Shown here in pieces: positions 23,764-35,501 of a stretch of DNA of 64,000 nucleotides; position 1 is the first letter of the stretch, and every line of letters starts with the position of its first letter. A program made the position numbers and the translations under genes. This DNA comes from Zingiber officinale (taxonomy: Eukaryota > Streptophyta > Magnoliopsida > Zingiberales > Zingiberaceae), in contig NW_024589881.1 of the NCBI RefSeq assembly GCF_018446385.1, forward strand, positions 124,001-188,000, read 5' to 3'. Under the pieces are notes generated by a model. It was not told the DNA's origin, did no database searches, and saw only the letters and a program-made list of their open reading frames with translations.

Positions 23764-24715
23764 TGATGTGGTGATGATGGAGGGTCTCACCCCGGTGCCA
23801 CGGTGGAGGTCAAAGTCAAGACGGTCAACGAGTTGAAGGCATCGATTGGTCAGGCGAAACATGCTCCGACCGGAGAGAGGGCTTCGACCCGTCGTCAACT
23901 TCGACAAGGGAGCATTAATACAACCAATGCTCAAGGGAGAACGACACGCAGAGGCCGAGCCGAGCGGCCACCCCATTCGGCCAGCCAGCGAGGCCTGGCA
24001 TCGACAGAGTTCAATTTCAGCCGAGCGACTTCCCCACTCGGCCTGACAGCAGAACTCAACATCATCCGAGCACACGGACAGTGGACTTCCAGCCGACGAC
24101 TATCCCGCTTGGCCCAATAATAAAGCGAGCGGGCAGTGAACTTCTAGCCGAGCGACTATCCCACTTGGCCCAATAGCGGACAGTGCATGGACAGTGGAAT
24201 TTCGGCCGAGTGACTATTCCTCTCGGCCAAGCAACAGACACAGCAGACTATCTTTCGACATCCTTTTGGGAGCTAGTGCCGCTGATATGCAGCATGGTTA
24301 GACAGAGGATCGTATGACAGAAACTTCCACTGTCACTTCAGAGATATGCTCAGCCTGTTAAGGTATTATGTCAGGGACACTTTGCTGATAAGTCTTTTCA
24401 GGGAAAGCTTTGAGATGCATGTTACCTTGGGAAGCATGCACACGCGCTACCAGAGCTTTATATAAAGGGGGGGGGGGTTCAACTATCAGCGAGGGTATGC
24501 GATATTTTACTGTTGCGCTACAGTCTTCTAGTTACTCCGCTCTTTGCTTCTTCTTCGTCAAAGACTGACTTGAGCGTCAAAGGACCATTATCGGGGATCC
24601 CTTCCCTGGCTCGGCACTGATGCTACTTGTGTTTCAGGTCGAAGCGAAGTCCATAGGAGGTAAGCAGGAGCGCCACATCCCTAGCATTTATCTCATCGAC
24701 TTTCAGACAGGATCA
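23764..24715 (+). repeat. 5' LTR of the Tat element
   Basis: It begins TGATGTGGTGATG (start tentative) and ends GGATCA at 24715. TTATATAAAGG with a G-run at about 24457-24478 is a good TATA box. No partner LTR is available to confirm the ends. Confidence 0.65.
23950..24235 (+). repeat. Hairpin-containing tandem repeat in the Tat LTR
   Basis: Five imperfect units each hold a GCCGAG...CTCGGCC-type inverted repeat around a short loop, for example GGCCGAG and CTCGGCC near 24203-24228. They are separated by GGACAGTGGACTTCC-like spacers. Confidence 0.7.
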
Positions 24716-24740
24716 TATTTAGCGCCGTCTGTGGGAACGC
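24716..24740 (+). promoter_or_regulatory. Primer-binding site region of the Tat element
   Basis: TTAGCGCCGTCTGTGGGAAC follows the LTR end. The GCGCCGTCTGTGGGAAC type is usual after Tat-group LTRs; the first bases deviate from TTGG. Confidence 0.7.
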
Positions 24741-24789
24741 TACTTGAATTCGAGTTGAGAAGGTGGAGGACTCTTGATGACTCACCACT

Positions 24790-26060
24790 GTGACTCTCAC
24801 TCAGGAGGAACTTGAGATGCTCGTTCAAGCCCGAGTAGCAAAAATGATCGAGCAACAACAACAACAGGCGTTGGACGATTGGCAAGTGTCACAACCTGCA
24901 ACATCGACAGCCGATGGCGAGCGGGGCAAGAAGACCGAGCGGAGAAACTTTCCGTATAGGGACATAACTGAAGGCCGACTGGCATATAGGGGGAAGCGCC
25001 GCCTGCGTCGATCCCCTTCCATCGAGCTTTATTCCAGACCCCCTCAGAGATAGCCCAAGCGCATCAGGAGCGGGGATCATCTTCAGACAATGCTCCCGTT
25101 TGGGATGCATGGAAAGGCAAAGCACCCCGAAGCAACACATCTCCCGAATGGATCAACAGGCAGTTCTCAGAGGAGATCTTACAAGACTCTCTTTCCCGAC
25201 ACTATACCCCGTTAGCAATCGGGACGTACAATGGATCGACCAACCCAGATTATCATTTGGATCGGTTTGATAACGAAGTCATACTGCACCAATACACGGG
25301 CGGAGTGAAATACCGTGTCTTCCTCATGACTCTCTCCGGATTGGCATAACACTAGTTCAAAAGACTGCCAGATAGCTCGATATGAAGCTTACTTTAAGGA
25401 TTTCCGAGCTGTGTTCCAGCATTACTTCGCCAGCAGTCGATGCCACCAGAAGACAAGCGTTAACCTCTTTTCCCTAAAGTAAGGGCCCAAGGAAGCGCTA
25501 TGAGCGTACATTCAGCGCTTCAATCAAATGGCCATGGACATTCTCTTGGTCTCGTCTGAGACCATGATGAACGCCTTCACCCAGGGGCTCACCGAGAAAG
25601 ATTGTTTCCTGTCACTCATTAGGAAGCCGTCCAGGGACTTCGACCACATGCTCAAGAAGGCCAACGAATATATCAATGTGGAAGAAGCCCAGGCGACCAA
25701 AATAAAGGAGGTATCGATCGAGCATTCGACGCCGATCAAACATCGACCGTCTAGTAACCATTAGCCACTCAAGGGGCTAAGGGCTGAAGGAGCACGACCG
25801 CACTAGGAGACCAGGGTACATGCCATACAACATGTGGTGTCTAGTCGACTTAAGGCGTCGAAGGGCAAGGTATGGATGCCTATCTTTTATTCATTCACCA
25901 GTCGGTGACGCACAACACGTGAGACTACTGAGGACTGATACCAATCGTCAGCCGACCGACCCCAAGAGGATACCATCGTCGATCTCCTTCTCCCGATCGG
26001 CGACAAAGGCATCGATCGACCAGGCGGCGAGAGGAAGAAAGAAGGGAGCCTGAGCGCCAT
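24790..26060 (+). pseudogene. Tat gag pseudogene (5' part)
   Basis: Segments in different frames encode a Gag: LTQEELEMLVQARVAKMIEQ near 24793 (N-terminus), and the conserved retrotransposon-gag block ending in RKPSRDFDHMLKKANEYI near 25620-25670. Several stops and frame changes break it. The solo LTR at 26061 interrupts it, and remaining gag sequence resumes at 27735. Gag would have formed the virus-like particle. Confidence 0.8.
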
Positions 26061-27729
26061 TGATAACTAACATTTTGATACACTATTTTGGCTCTTATAC
26101 TTGATATTTTTACCCTCTCGTATGCTTAATTCCGTATTTATATCATGTTTTAAGAGTTGAGATTTAATTGGAGTGTTGATCTAATTTTTCCTATAATTTT
26201 TGGTATTTTATCTAAAAAATGTGCATTTTATTTATAGGGGAGCAATATGGGAGATCTGAACCGTCCGATCATTTCATTCCAGGAGAGATGAGTCCAATTT
26301 GATCCAAGCCCAACTTCACACTTAATTTCAAATCAATTAAAAACCTTATTGGATTTGGACTTTTTTCTCCTTATCCTAGATCAACCCGCTAAGGAAATCC
26401 ATTCCTTACCTTCACGTGACAACACAGTGCAGAGCAATCTCTTCCTCTTGACTTTCTCCTTGCGCGGCTAGGGCTCGTGACTCTTCCCCATCGGTGCTCT
26501 CTTTCTCTGTTCTTTCTCTGGCTGGCGGGTTTTTCCCTTACCTTCACTGTCGCCGGCCGGCCCTCTATAGTCCATCCTTCCTCTTCTGGATTCCAGCAGC
26601 GACAATAATGACATTCTTCTCGACGGGCAACAAGAAGACGACAACAGCTCTGATCTTCACCTCGCCGGAGAGGGTTTCTCTGGTGTGACCTCCATCTTTC
26701 GACCACCTTCCGACAGTGTCTTCCGACCGGGGTTCAGGTGGCAGATTCCAAAGGATGACGGAGATGAGCAGTCCATCTTCATTTTCAGTTCAATTCCAAC
26801 GAGTGGGTTCTTCGGTGGAAGATCCATTCACCATCACCGTTGTCGCAGTTTGCAGCAATCCATCAGAGTGCTACTGTTCACCGAAGTTCGGGGTTCGATC
26901 GCCAGCGGCGTCTTCGTGTGACGACGAAGGATAGTCGTTGGTATTTGAAGAAGTGTGTGGATTGTGGTTGGAATTCTCAGTTTATTTCTTGTTTACTGTT
27001 GATGTTTGTTAATTCTTATTGAATGTTTGTAGCAAACTTGTTCTTCCATGTTTAGATTGCACACACTTTATCTAATTTGATCTAAGCATACAATGTATTC
27101 AATGAATTGCTTTAACCAATAGTTAGGTTTATTTTGAGGCATTTTAGTTTGGTTAATTCTTGCTTTGTCTTGTTCGTTCAATTTCATTAAGTTCTAGTTT
27201 TGATTGGATGCAATTAGGATAAAGTAGTTTAGGTTTTGTTTCATGCTTTAGCTTTTTCTACATGCTAGTTTTGTTATACTTTACTTCATGTTGCCCTCTT
27301 AATATCTGCCATTGTAGTTAAGTTAGGTTTAGCTTTATTACTTGCATTGTATTTCATTTATTAGATTAGGTTTCATTTAATGCTTTACTATTTCCTTCCT
27401 TAATTTAATTGTGTTGATGGTTAGTCCATAGCATAGAGTGATAATGCGTTGTGGATTAATTATTCGCACTTAGTTAGATTTCATTCCAACACTAGATTAG
27501 TTTCCTACTTGCTTTGCTTTTCATTTGTTAGATTTAGAATCAAAATCCAAAACCCCCATTTACATATTAAAACCCCCAAAAATAGAAATAACATATAAAC
27601 CTAGAGTACAATCCTATCGTTGCATTCGTTGGCGGACGACCCGAGTCATTTCTATGCTACATTAGCATAGGAAGGGTTTGATACTTCATTGTTTGATGCC
27701 CAATTTATGACAAAATTGGGTCATAATCA
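26061..27729 (+). mobile_element. Solo LTR (1.67 kb) inserted in Tat gag
   Basis: It starts TGATAACTAACATTTTG and ends GGGTCATAATCA, with perfect 5-bp duplications GCCAT (26056-26060 and 27730-27734). There is no internal region. The small frames around 26390-26930 do not look like real proteins. The family is not determined from the sequence. Confidence 0.88.
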
Positions 27730-27734
27730 GCCAT

Positions 27735-27910
27735 CACCAACATCAGCGAAGGGAGGACACCGATCCCTCCAGGATATCGGCCGAGTGAAATAGGTCATCC
27801 GCTTGGGAAGAAGAAAACAAGAACAATGCTTCCCAAGAAGAGATAGGCATGATCACCGGATGACGGCGACTCTAACCGAACCAGGAAGTCATACACTTGG
27901 TGGTTAGAGA
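27735..27910 (+). pseudogene. Tat gag, 3' remnant
   Basis: Short stretch of Gypsy sequence between two insertions. It continues gag from 26060 toward protease at 30517 and is too decayed to give domain positions. Confidence 0.55.
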
Positions 27911-30516
27911 TGTTAGAGTGTATACTAAAAGCCTAGCTTTTGTATAAACATTTATTTAGAAATAAAGAATCACAATGGTCAAATACCTACATTTATATAC
28001 TAAGTGTAGTTGTTCAATTAATTTATATTATAGATAACATGGTGCGTGGTGTCACACACATAAAATTATGTTATCAATTCCTTATAAATTATAAACAGTT
28101 GCTCACAACTAAGATGGAAAGGAATAAGTCGTTGGAATAGTCGTAATGTAATTACGTATTAGTTTATCTTGACTAATAAATTACACTAGTACACTCTAAG
28201 TGTATTGAGTAGGACCATTTAAGGTAAGTTCTTTTTATACTGACTTAATAAAAGAACAAGACCTTAGTTATTATGGAAGTGTGTGCTCTTAATCCTAATA
28301 TAATAACAAGCACATATATTTAGTATTTATTTCTTTGACTTATCAAAGGGTGAGATTTAGCTCGATAAATCAATAGGTCCGATAAGTTGGGAAATGATAT
28401 TACTTATAGTGTGTGTTGTTGATTATAGAAGGAAACTGTGTCCTAGCAATCTAGGTTAATAATGTCCCCAAGAAGAGCTCATAAGGATTGTCATATTAAA
28501 CCCTGCAGGTGGACTTAATCCGACATGACAATAAGGTTGAGTGGTACTACTCTTGGACTAAGATATTAATTAAAGAGAGTTATCAGTAACTCATTTAATT
28601 AGTAGACATTCGACATCTTAAACACAGGCAGACTAACACACTCATAATAAGAAGGAGCCCAAAACATAATTTGAGATTGGTGCGATAGTTCAATAATAAT
28701 TCTTTAGTGGTATGAATTATTATTGATGAAATTAAGTTGGGTATTCGGGGCGAACACGGGAAACTTAATTTCATTGGGAGACCAAAACCAATTCCTCCTC
28801 TCGGTCCCTATTGTAGCCTCTTGTATATAGACAATTATACCCACCTATACCCACCTTCTTACCCGGCCCACTCTTTGGTGGCCGGCCAAGCTAGCTTGGA
28901 GCCCAAGCTAGGGCCGGCCAAGACCCAAAGATTGAGCCAAGTAGGGGTCGGCCAATGCTTGGAACCCAAGCATAGTGTGGCCGGCCCTAAAAAAAAATAA
29001 AAGGGATTTTTATTTTAAAATTTTCTTATGTGAACTCCATGGTTTTGAAAGAGAGTTTGAAATTTAAATTTTTCTTTCTACAAAAGATTAAGAGAAGATT
29101 TGATATCTTTCCTTATTTGTAGATTGAGAGGAAGATTTTAATTTTGATAAAACTTTCCTTTTTTGTAACCATATTCATGATTTAAAAAGAGAGTTTTAAA
29201 TTAAATATTTCCTTTTATAGTCTTCTACAAAAGATTAAGAGAAAGATTAGATATCTTTCCTTATTTGTAAATTGAAAGGAGATTTTAATTTTAGAGATAA
29301 CTTTCCTTTTTGGAAATCGTCCACATGTTTAAAAGAAAGATTTTAATTTATAAAATTTCTTTTTAACCAACCATGAAGGGAAAAATTATTAGAGAATTTT
29401 TTTATAAATTTCTGAAAACAAATTAGGAAGTTTTAATTCTTGTGTTATTAAAACTTTCCTTGTTTGGAGCTTGTATGTGGTCGGCCATGTTAATAAAGAA
29501 AAGAAAATTATTTTTTAAATTAATTAATTTTTTTTTCATGGAAAAAGAATTAAGGAAGTTTTTATTTAAATTTTCTTATTTGCCAAGGCCAAGGATTATA
29601 AAAGAGGGGGTAGAGGTGCCTTCAGGTAAAAACGCTATTCTTTTCTCCCTCCCTCTCTTCCTTGCTGGCCGGCTATTGTTGCAAGCTATTCTCCCTTTCT
29701 CTTCCTCCTTTTGGTCGGCGACATCAACACAAGAAGGAGTCTTTGGTGGCCGGTTCTAGTTAGGAGAAGAAGGAGAGGAAAAGGAGGCTTTGTTTCTAGC
29801 ATCCCTTGGAGCTTGGTGGTGGTGGCCGAACCTCTACATCTCTTGGAGACTTGGTGGTGGCCGAAACTAGCTTGGTGAAGAAGGAGCTTGGGTGGTTCTC
29901 GTCTCGGTAGATCGTCGCCCACACGATGTCTGAGATTAGAAGAGGAATATGGTAGAAGATCAAGAGGTCATTGCATACAAAGAAAGGTATAACTAGTAAT
30001 TATTTTCCGCATCATACTAGTTTTTCTTTGTATGAATTCCAAACACATAAAGCATATGATTCTAGAGTTTCGAATTTGTGATTCTAGTTTGTGTTTTTTT
30101 TTTTATTTTTCGAATATGTGATTCGATTGTTCTTTTTGGTTAAACCTAATGTTATTTTAGGAAATTAAATATTGAATTTCGTTAAGAGGCTTTGTCGAGG
30201 TAATGGTGGATGCTCCCATACCCAAGAAGGTCATGTGCCTCGCCATGTTTGACCTGGGAGCCAATTTTCAAAATTGATATTTAATTGAATTTATAACATA
30301 GGTGGATTTGGATCAATAGTGTTAAGTTCTGCTTGCGATCCAAATCAAAACCATTAAGAACAGATAAGTTAAATTTTGAATCAATAATGTTAAGTACCGT
30401 TTGCGATTCCTAATTTAATTTCTAAAGAACACAATAGGTTGTTTAGGAAAGGTTCGACACTTGTACAAAATTTTTATACAGTGCAACCAGTACAATCTTC
30501 CTAGGACCAACCAACA
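27911..30516 (+). mobile_element. Solo LTR (2.6 kb), second copy of the family at 1445-3852
   Basis: It begins TGTTAGAGTGTATACT and ends CCAACCAACA. The flanks AGAGA (27906-27910) and GGAGA (30517-30521) form a duplication with one mismatch. It shares long blocks with the reverse complement of 1445-3852. No internal domain or gene is present. Confidence 0.85.
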
Positions 30517-33259
30517 GGAGATCTACGCCGTGGGATGCAGCAAGGAGAAGTCCGAAGGCCCCCAGATCATCTTCGGCCCTAGAGACTTAGAGGGGGTCGA
30601 GATCCCTCATGATGATGCTCTGATCATCCGAGCAGTGATGGCCAACTACACCATTCACTGGATTTTCATTGACACGGGATGTTCAGTGAACATAATCTTT
30701 AAGAAGGCATTCAATCAGCTGTAGATTGATCAAAGCAAGCTGTTGCTCATGGTGACCTCGCTTTATGGATTCATAGGCAACGAAGTTTTGCCGATCAACC
30801 AAGAATGGTTGGTCATCTCGCTGGGAGAAGAGCCGTTGAGGAGGACCCGGACCATAAAACTTATAGTGGTGGATGCACCATCGGCCTACAACGTCATTTT
30901 GGGCTGACCGACCCTCAACGAGTTTCGGGCGGTAGTGTCAACTTACTGCCAAAAAATAAAGTTCCCAGTGGGCGACCAGGTGGGTGAGGTCAAAGGCGAC
31001 CAAGTAACCGCTCGATGTTGTTATGTGGAAATGGTCAAGACCGAGGCAAAAGTCGCTTAAAAGGCTCTATGACTGGAGGTAAACGCGATCACTGAAAAAC
31101 CCCCTACCTTGGTATACAAAGAAAAGGAGGAGGTCTAGATCCACCCCAGCTGAGTGGAGGAAACAACCTTCATCGTTGCCGACCTGGAGGAGGAGAAGAA
31201 TGAAGAGTTGGTCATCTGCCTTAAACAAAATCACGACGTATTCGCATGGTTGACCCATGAGCTTCCCGACACTCCCCGAGCGTGGCTTAGCACGAGCTTC
31301 ATGTCCGACCAGACACTTGACCGGTGAAGCAAAGGAAAATGGATTTTAGCTCGGAGCAGAACGTAATCATCTGGGCAGAGATAGAGAAGCTACTGGAGGC
31401 CGTCCATATCAGGGAAGTCCAATTCCCGAGCTGGCTAGCCAATATTGTGCTAGTCTCCAAGCCGGGCAACAAATGACGAGTCTGCATCGACTTCCACAAT
31501 CTAAATAAGGTGTGCCCGAAGGACTTCTATCCGCTGCCCAGGATAGACCAAATGGTGGACTCAATGGCGGGATACGAGCTGATCTGCATGCTCGATACGT
31601 ATTAAGGGTACCACCAAGTGCCGCTCGCCCGAGAGGACCAGGAAAATGTCAGCTTCATTACGGCCGACGGAACATACTGCTACAACGTCATGCCGTTCGG
31701 ACTGAAGAATGTCAGAGTCACCTACGAGAGGCTGATGAACAAGTGTTCTGACGGCAGATCGGTCGTAATATGGAGGTATAAGTTAACGATATACTGATTA
31801 AATCCCTCCGAGTTGCTGACTTATGCACAGATATCAATAAGACTTGCCGGACGCTGAGGACATATGGAATAAAGCTGAACCCAAGCAAGTGTCTGTTCAA
31901 CACGAAGAGTGGCCACTTCCTGGGCTACATAGTCACCGAGCGAGGCATCGAAGCCAATCCGAGCAAGGTCCAAGCTTTGCAAGACATGCCTCCACTTCAG
32001 AACTTGAAGGAAGCTCAGAGGTTGACCGGTCGGATCACGGTGCTGTCCAGATTCATATCCAAGTCATCTGATCGGAGCCTTCCATTCTTCAAGATACTTC
32101 GTCAAGCCATAAAATTCCAGTGGGATGCCGAGTGTGACCGGGCATTGGAAGAACTCAAAGAATATCTAAATTCCTTGCCTATATTAGCCAAGCCAATTGT
32201 TGGTGAGTCACTCTGGATCTACTTGTCATTCAATGAGCATGTGGTCGAGTTGGCTCTAGTTAGGCAGAACGACCAAGAGCAGCAGCCTGTATATTTTTTG
32301 AGCCATATATTAAAGGATACTGAGTCCCGCTACACTGATCTTGAAAAGTTGGCTTATGCATTAGTACTCGCTGCGTGGAGACTTCGCCCGTACTTCCTAG
32401 CGCACTCAATAATTGTGATGACTAACAGCACTTTGGAAAGAGTCCTCCTCAATCCGGAGGCATCCAGATGGCTGATTAAGTGGACGACAAAACTTAGTAA
32501 GTTCGACATTCAGTATCAACCTCGAGCAACGATCAAGGCTCAAGCCTTGGCAGATTTTGTCATAAAAGTCCAGAGTGATGAGCCGATAGCAACATAGAAG
32601 ATATATGTTGATGGCTCATCCACTCGGCAGGGCAGTGGAATCAACATATTGCTTATCTCACCGCGGGAGGACTGGATGCAGCTGTCCGTTCGGTTGAACT
32701 ATCGAGTCACTAATAACGAAGCAGAGTATGAGGCGCTGATAGCTGGCCTATATGTAGCTAGGCACATGGGAGCGGTTAAAGTCCTCATCCATTCGGACTC
32801 CTAGCTTGCCGCCTAGCAGCTATTCAGAACATTCGAGATAAGCAACGCTCAGCTAAGGCTCTATGCAAAGGCTTTCGAGAAGCTAAAGACCAACTTCCAG
32901 GAGGTTATTATACAGAAGATCCCCCGATCGGAGAACCAGGAGGTGGATGAGTTAGCGAAACTAGCCAGTTCATTGACGCCGATCATCATAGGTCAGCCGA
33001 TTGAGCAGGTCTCACTTGTGGCGCACATCGACTGGATGGAGGGAATAACTTTCCCGAACGATTGGAGAATATCCCTGACAGAGTTCTTGCAGTCAGGAGC
33101 TGCACCTTCCGATCCGGAAGAAGCTCGCTTGCTGAAGAAGAGGGTCGGATGGTTCACCTTGGTGGGGGACCAACTTTACAAGTAGTCATTCTCTAGGCCC
33201 CTCCACAAGTGCGTCGGAGCGGAAGACGTCCAATACATCTTGAAGGAGGTGCACTAAGG
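30517..33259 (+). pseudogene. Tat pol pseudogene: protease, RT, RNase H, aRH, start of integrase
   Basis: The protease has IFIDTGCSVNIIF (about 30660). RT blocks include VCIDFH.LNKVCPKDFYPLPRID (about 31480-31550) and ENVSFITADGTYCYNVMPFG (about 31645-31700). The YVDD site at 31779-31790 is degraded to stop-V-N-D. The RT-linked RNase H lies at 31977-32597. A second RNase H domain (IYVDGSSTRQGSG near 32605, VTNNEAEYEALIAGL near 32710) is the aRH type typical of Tat. An integrase N-terminal segment follows (32943-33258). Multiple stops and shifts make it inactive. The reading continues at 42986 after the Copia-A solo LTR. Confidence 0.9.
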
Positions 33260-33361
33260 TGTTGGGTTTTTCGGGCCGCAAAAACCGCTTTTTGCGTTGC
33301 GGAAACCCCGAATCCCATGCCACCGGATCCGTGCGAAGTTATAAAACAAAATTTTTTTTTT

Positions 33362-33396
33362 NNNNNNNNNNNNNNNNNNNNNNNNNNNNNNNNNNN
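33362..33396. other. Assembly gap (35 N)
   Basis: Undetermined bases directly after a run of T. They lie inside the Copia-A solo LTR, so any frames across it are meaningless. Confidence 0.99.
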
Positions 33397-34137
33397 TACA
33401 AAGAAAAAGAGATTACCCTTGATGCGAAGCCCTTCGCAAATCCCGCTCGTCCAAGGTTCGCCGGATCTCAAGGTTGTCAAGTGTACAACCCTCTATGTGT
33501 ATCCACACGAACAAATCTATGGAGAGAACCTCTAAAGATGTGCTAACAACCTTAGAGGATCAGCAATGGTGGAGGAGAGGGAGAGAAGAAAGGTAGAGAG
33601 GAAGAAGAAGGAGGTTACCAAAACCAAATGAAACTCACACTTGTAAAAATTAAGTGACCGACCACCTTTTTGAGGCTTATAAACCTCCATGGGATTTCAA
33701 GAGTCACAACTCTTGATCTCCTTCATGAGGTGGCACACACATGTGCTAGCCTTGATGATGTGGTACATCATCATTAGTCCACTTAATGCCAACTCACAAA
33801 TGAGGTGGCAATGGCCAAGTCAAACTTGACTTTTCATCTTCCTCTCAAGTCAAGTCAAACTTGACCACTTCTCTGCCATGGTTGATCAAATCTAACCATT
33901 GGTTCAAGTAAATTTTAATTTAATGAATCTCTATTCATTGAATTAAATTGGCTCAATGAGTCTAAGTCTAAATTAGACTCATTTAACACATGAACCGAAT
34001 TGAGTCCAACTCAATTAGTTTACTTTGGATTACTCTTAATCCAATTTGGTTCATCACATGAACCTAATCCTCTTGGTTCATCATATGAACCTAATCTCCA
34101 TCTAATTTCCCTTTGTGTGTGACCCTATAGTTCTTGT

Positions 34138-35260
34138 TGTTGGTGCGGGTAGCACTAACGGTCTAACCCAGGTTTTGATGAATGACAAATAGGTTAAGTT
34201 AGTTGTGTTGTTGTCTGACACTTTGATCGAGTGTGCAGGAGAAGTCCAGACAGGTCGACGGGCTGACCAGATGTCTGGCACGAAGTCCAGCTAGGTCGAC
34301 GGGCTGACCGGATAGCTGGCGAGAAGTCCAAGCGGGTCGACGGGCTGACCGGACGCTTGGCGAGAAGTCCAGCTAGGTCGACGGGCTGACCGGATAGCTG
34401 GCGAGAAGTCCAAGCGGGTCGACGGGCTGACCGGACGCTTGGCAAGAAGTCCAGACGGGTCGACGGGCTGACCGGACGTCTGGCAGGTAAGTGAGGTAAG
34501 TCACTGGAGGGGAGTGACTGCGAGGACGCATTCCCGGGAAGGGAACATTAGGCGTCGATCCGGCTTAGATCCATTTCGGATATCTAAGTCGAGATCGTGA
34601 CTAGATTCCGGTCTCGGAAAGATGGAATCTAAGTCATACTCTTGATGCTAATTTTTATTACTTAGCGTATCTGTAAAAATGTGCTAACAAACTGTGCTGC
34701 AGGGTTTATTTGCCTCGGACTAACCGTGTTTTGCAGGAAAGCTGGGTCCGGCGCAAAGTGGTCCGGGAGGATCCAGCGCCCGGAGGCAAATTTATCCCGG
34801 GACGACGTTGACACTTGGAGCATGCTGGTTGGGAGTGTTGTCACATTCCGTGCGCCGGAAGGGATCCAGCGCCGGCAAGATATAAAAGAAGCCTGCGAGC
34901 TTCAACATATCGCTTCGAGAACTCGAGTCCAATCACTCTCCGCTCTGCGCTCCAACAACGTTCACAAAGCTCCGACGACTCACTCCGCTCTTTTAATTCA
35001 TTGTTTGTCGGTTAGCTTTGTTTTCTTTCTTTTCATTAGCAATATTTGTACGTAAATTGTAATTATCCGAATTGCTAGTGAATTGCCCAACGAAAGTACT
35101 CAAGGAGTACAGGCCTTCGAGTAGGAGTCGTCACAGGCTCCGAACGAAGTAAAAATCAACAGTGTTCATCTCTTTACTTCTTTACTTTTCCGCTGCGTCT
35201 TAACTCGAGATTTTCGAATTGATATTCACCCCCCCCTCTATCGAATCTAACGGTCTTACA
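34138..35260 (+). repeat. 5' LTR of the gag-only element (1,123 bp)
   Basis: It runs from TGTTGGTGCGGGTAGC to CGGTCTTACA. It contains the six-unit hairpin minisatellite (34246-34483) and a TATAAAAG box at 34880-34887. It matches the 3' LTR closely except around 34735-34870, where the two differ by several small indels. Confidence 0.93.
34246..34483 (+). repeat. Six-unit 41-bp hairpin minisatellite, 5' LTR copy
   Basis: Units start at 34246, 34287, 34328, 34369, 34410 and 34451. Each has arm 1 (7 bp), the block GGTCGACGGGCTGACC, a 3-bp spacer and arm 2 complementary to arm 1. The arms are CCAGACA/TGTCTGG, CCAGCTA/TAGCTGG, CCAAGCG/CGCTTGG (units 3 and 5; CCAGCTA again in unit 4) and CCAGACG/CGTCTGG. 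Confidence 0.95.
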
Positions 35261-35262
35261 AG

Positions 35263-35274
35263 TGGTATCAGAGC
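35263..35274 (+). promoter_or_regulatory. Primer-binding site (Met-tRNA)
   Basis: TGGTATCAGAGC lies two bases after the LTR end, the standard start point of minus-strand synthesis in plant Copia elements. Confidence 0.92.
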
Positions 35275-35501
35275 AGGTACCACTCTGATTTGGTGCAACC
35301 ACCAATCAGACAGGGGGTGAAATCATTTTTTTTAACAATTCCAAACTGATATTATTATCTTTTTGGAAGATTTTTTCTCGTTGCATTTAAAATCTAAATT
35401 GGTACAACACCAACTTAGAGTTTCTATTTCTCCCGCACTGCTAATCCAAGACGAAGTCTTGGGATTTTTTTTTCCAGTTAATTTAGTGTGTGCAGGATAA
35501 G

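Noticed and set aside
23803-24120. 105-codon frame
   Set aside because: Lies in the Tat LTR hairpin repeat array; no coding support.
26389-26934. Cluster of short frames on both strands
   Set aside because: Inside a solo LTR with confirmed target duplications; none shows a domain.
33193-33546. Frames spanning undetermined residues
   Set aside because: They cross the N gap and are artefacts.
34194-34445. Repetitive frame antisense to the 41-bp array
   Set aside because: The periodic peptide follows from the 41-bp repeat; the hairpin structure explains the sequence better.
34246-34483. CRISPR-like array
   Set aside because: Direct repeats with short spacers, but located in an LTR of a plant retroelement, duplicated in the other LTR, and the spacers are complementary stem arms.
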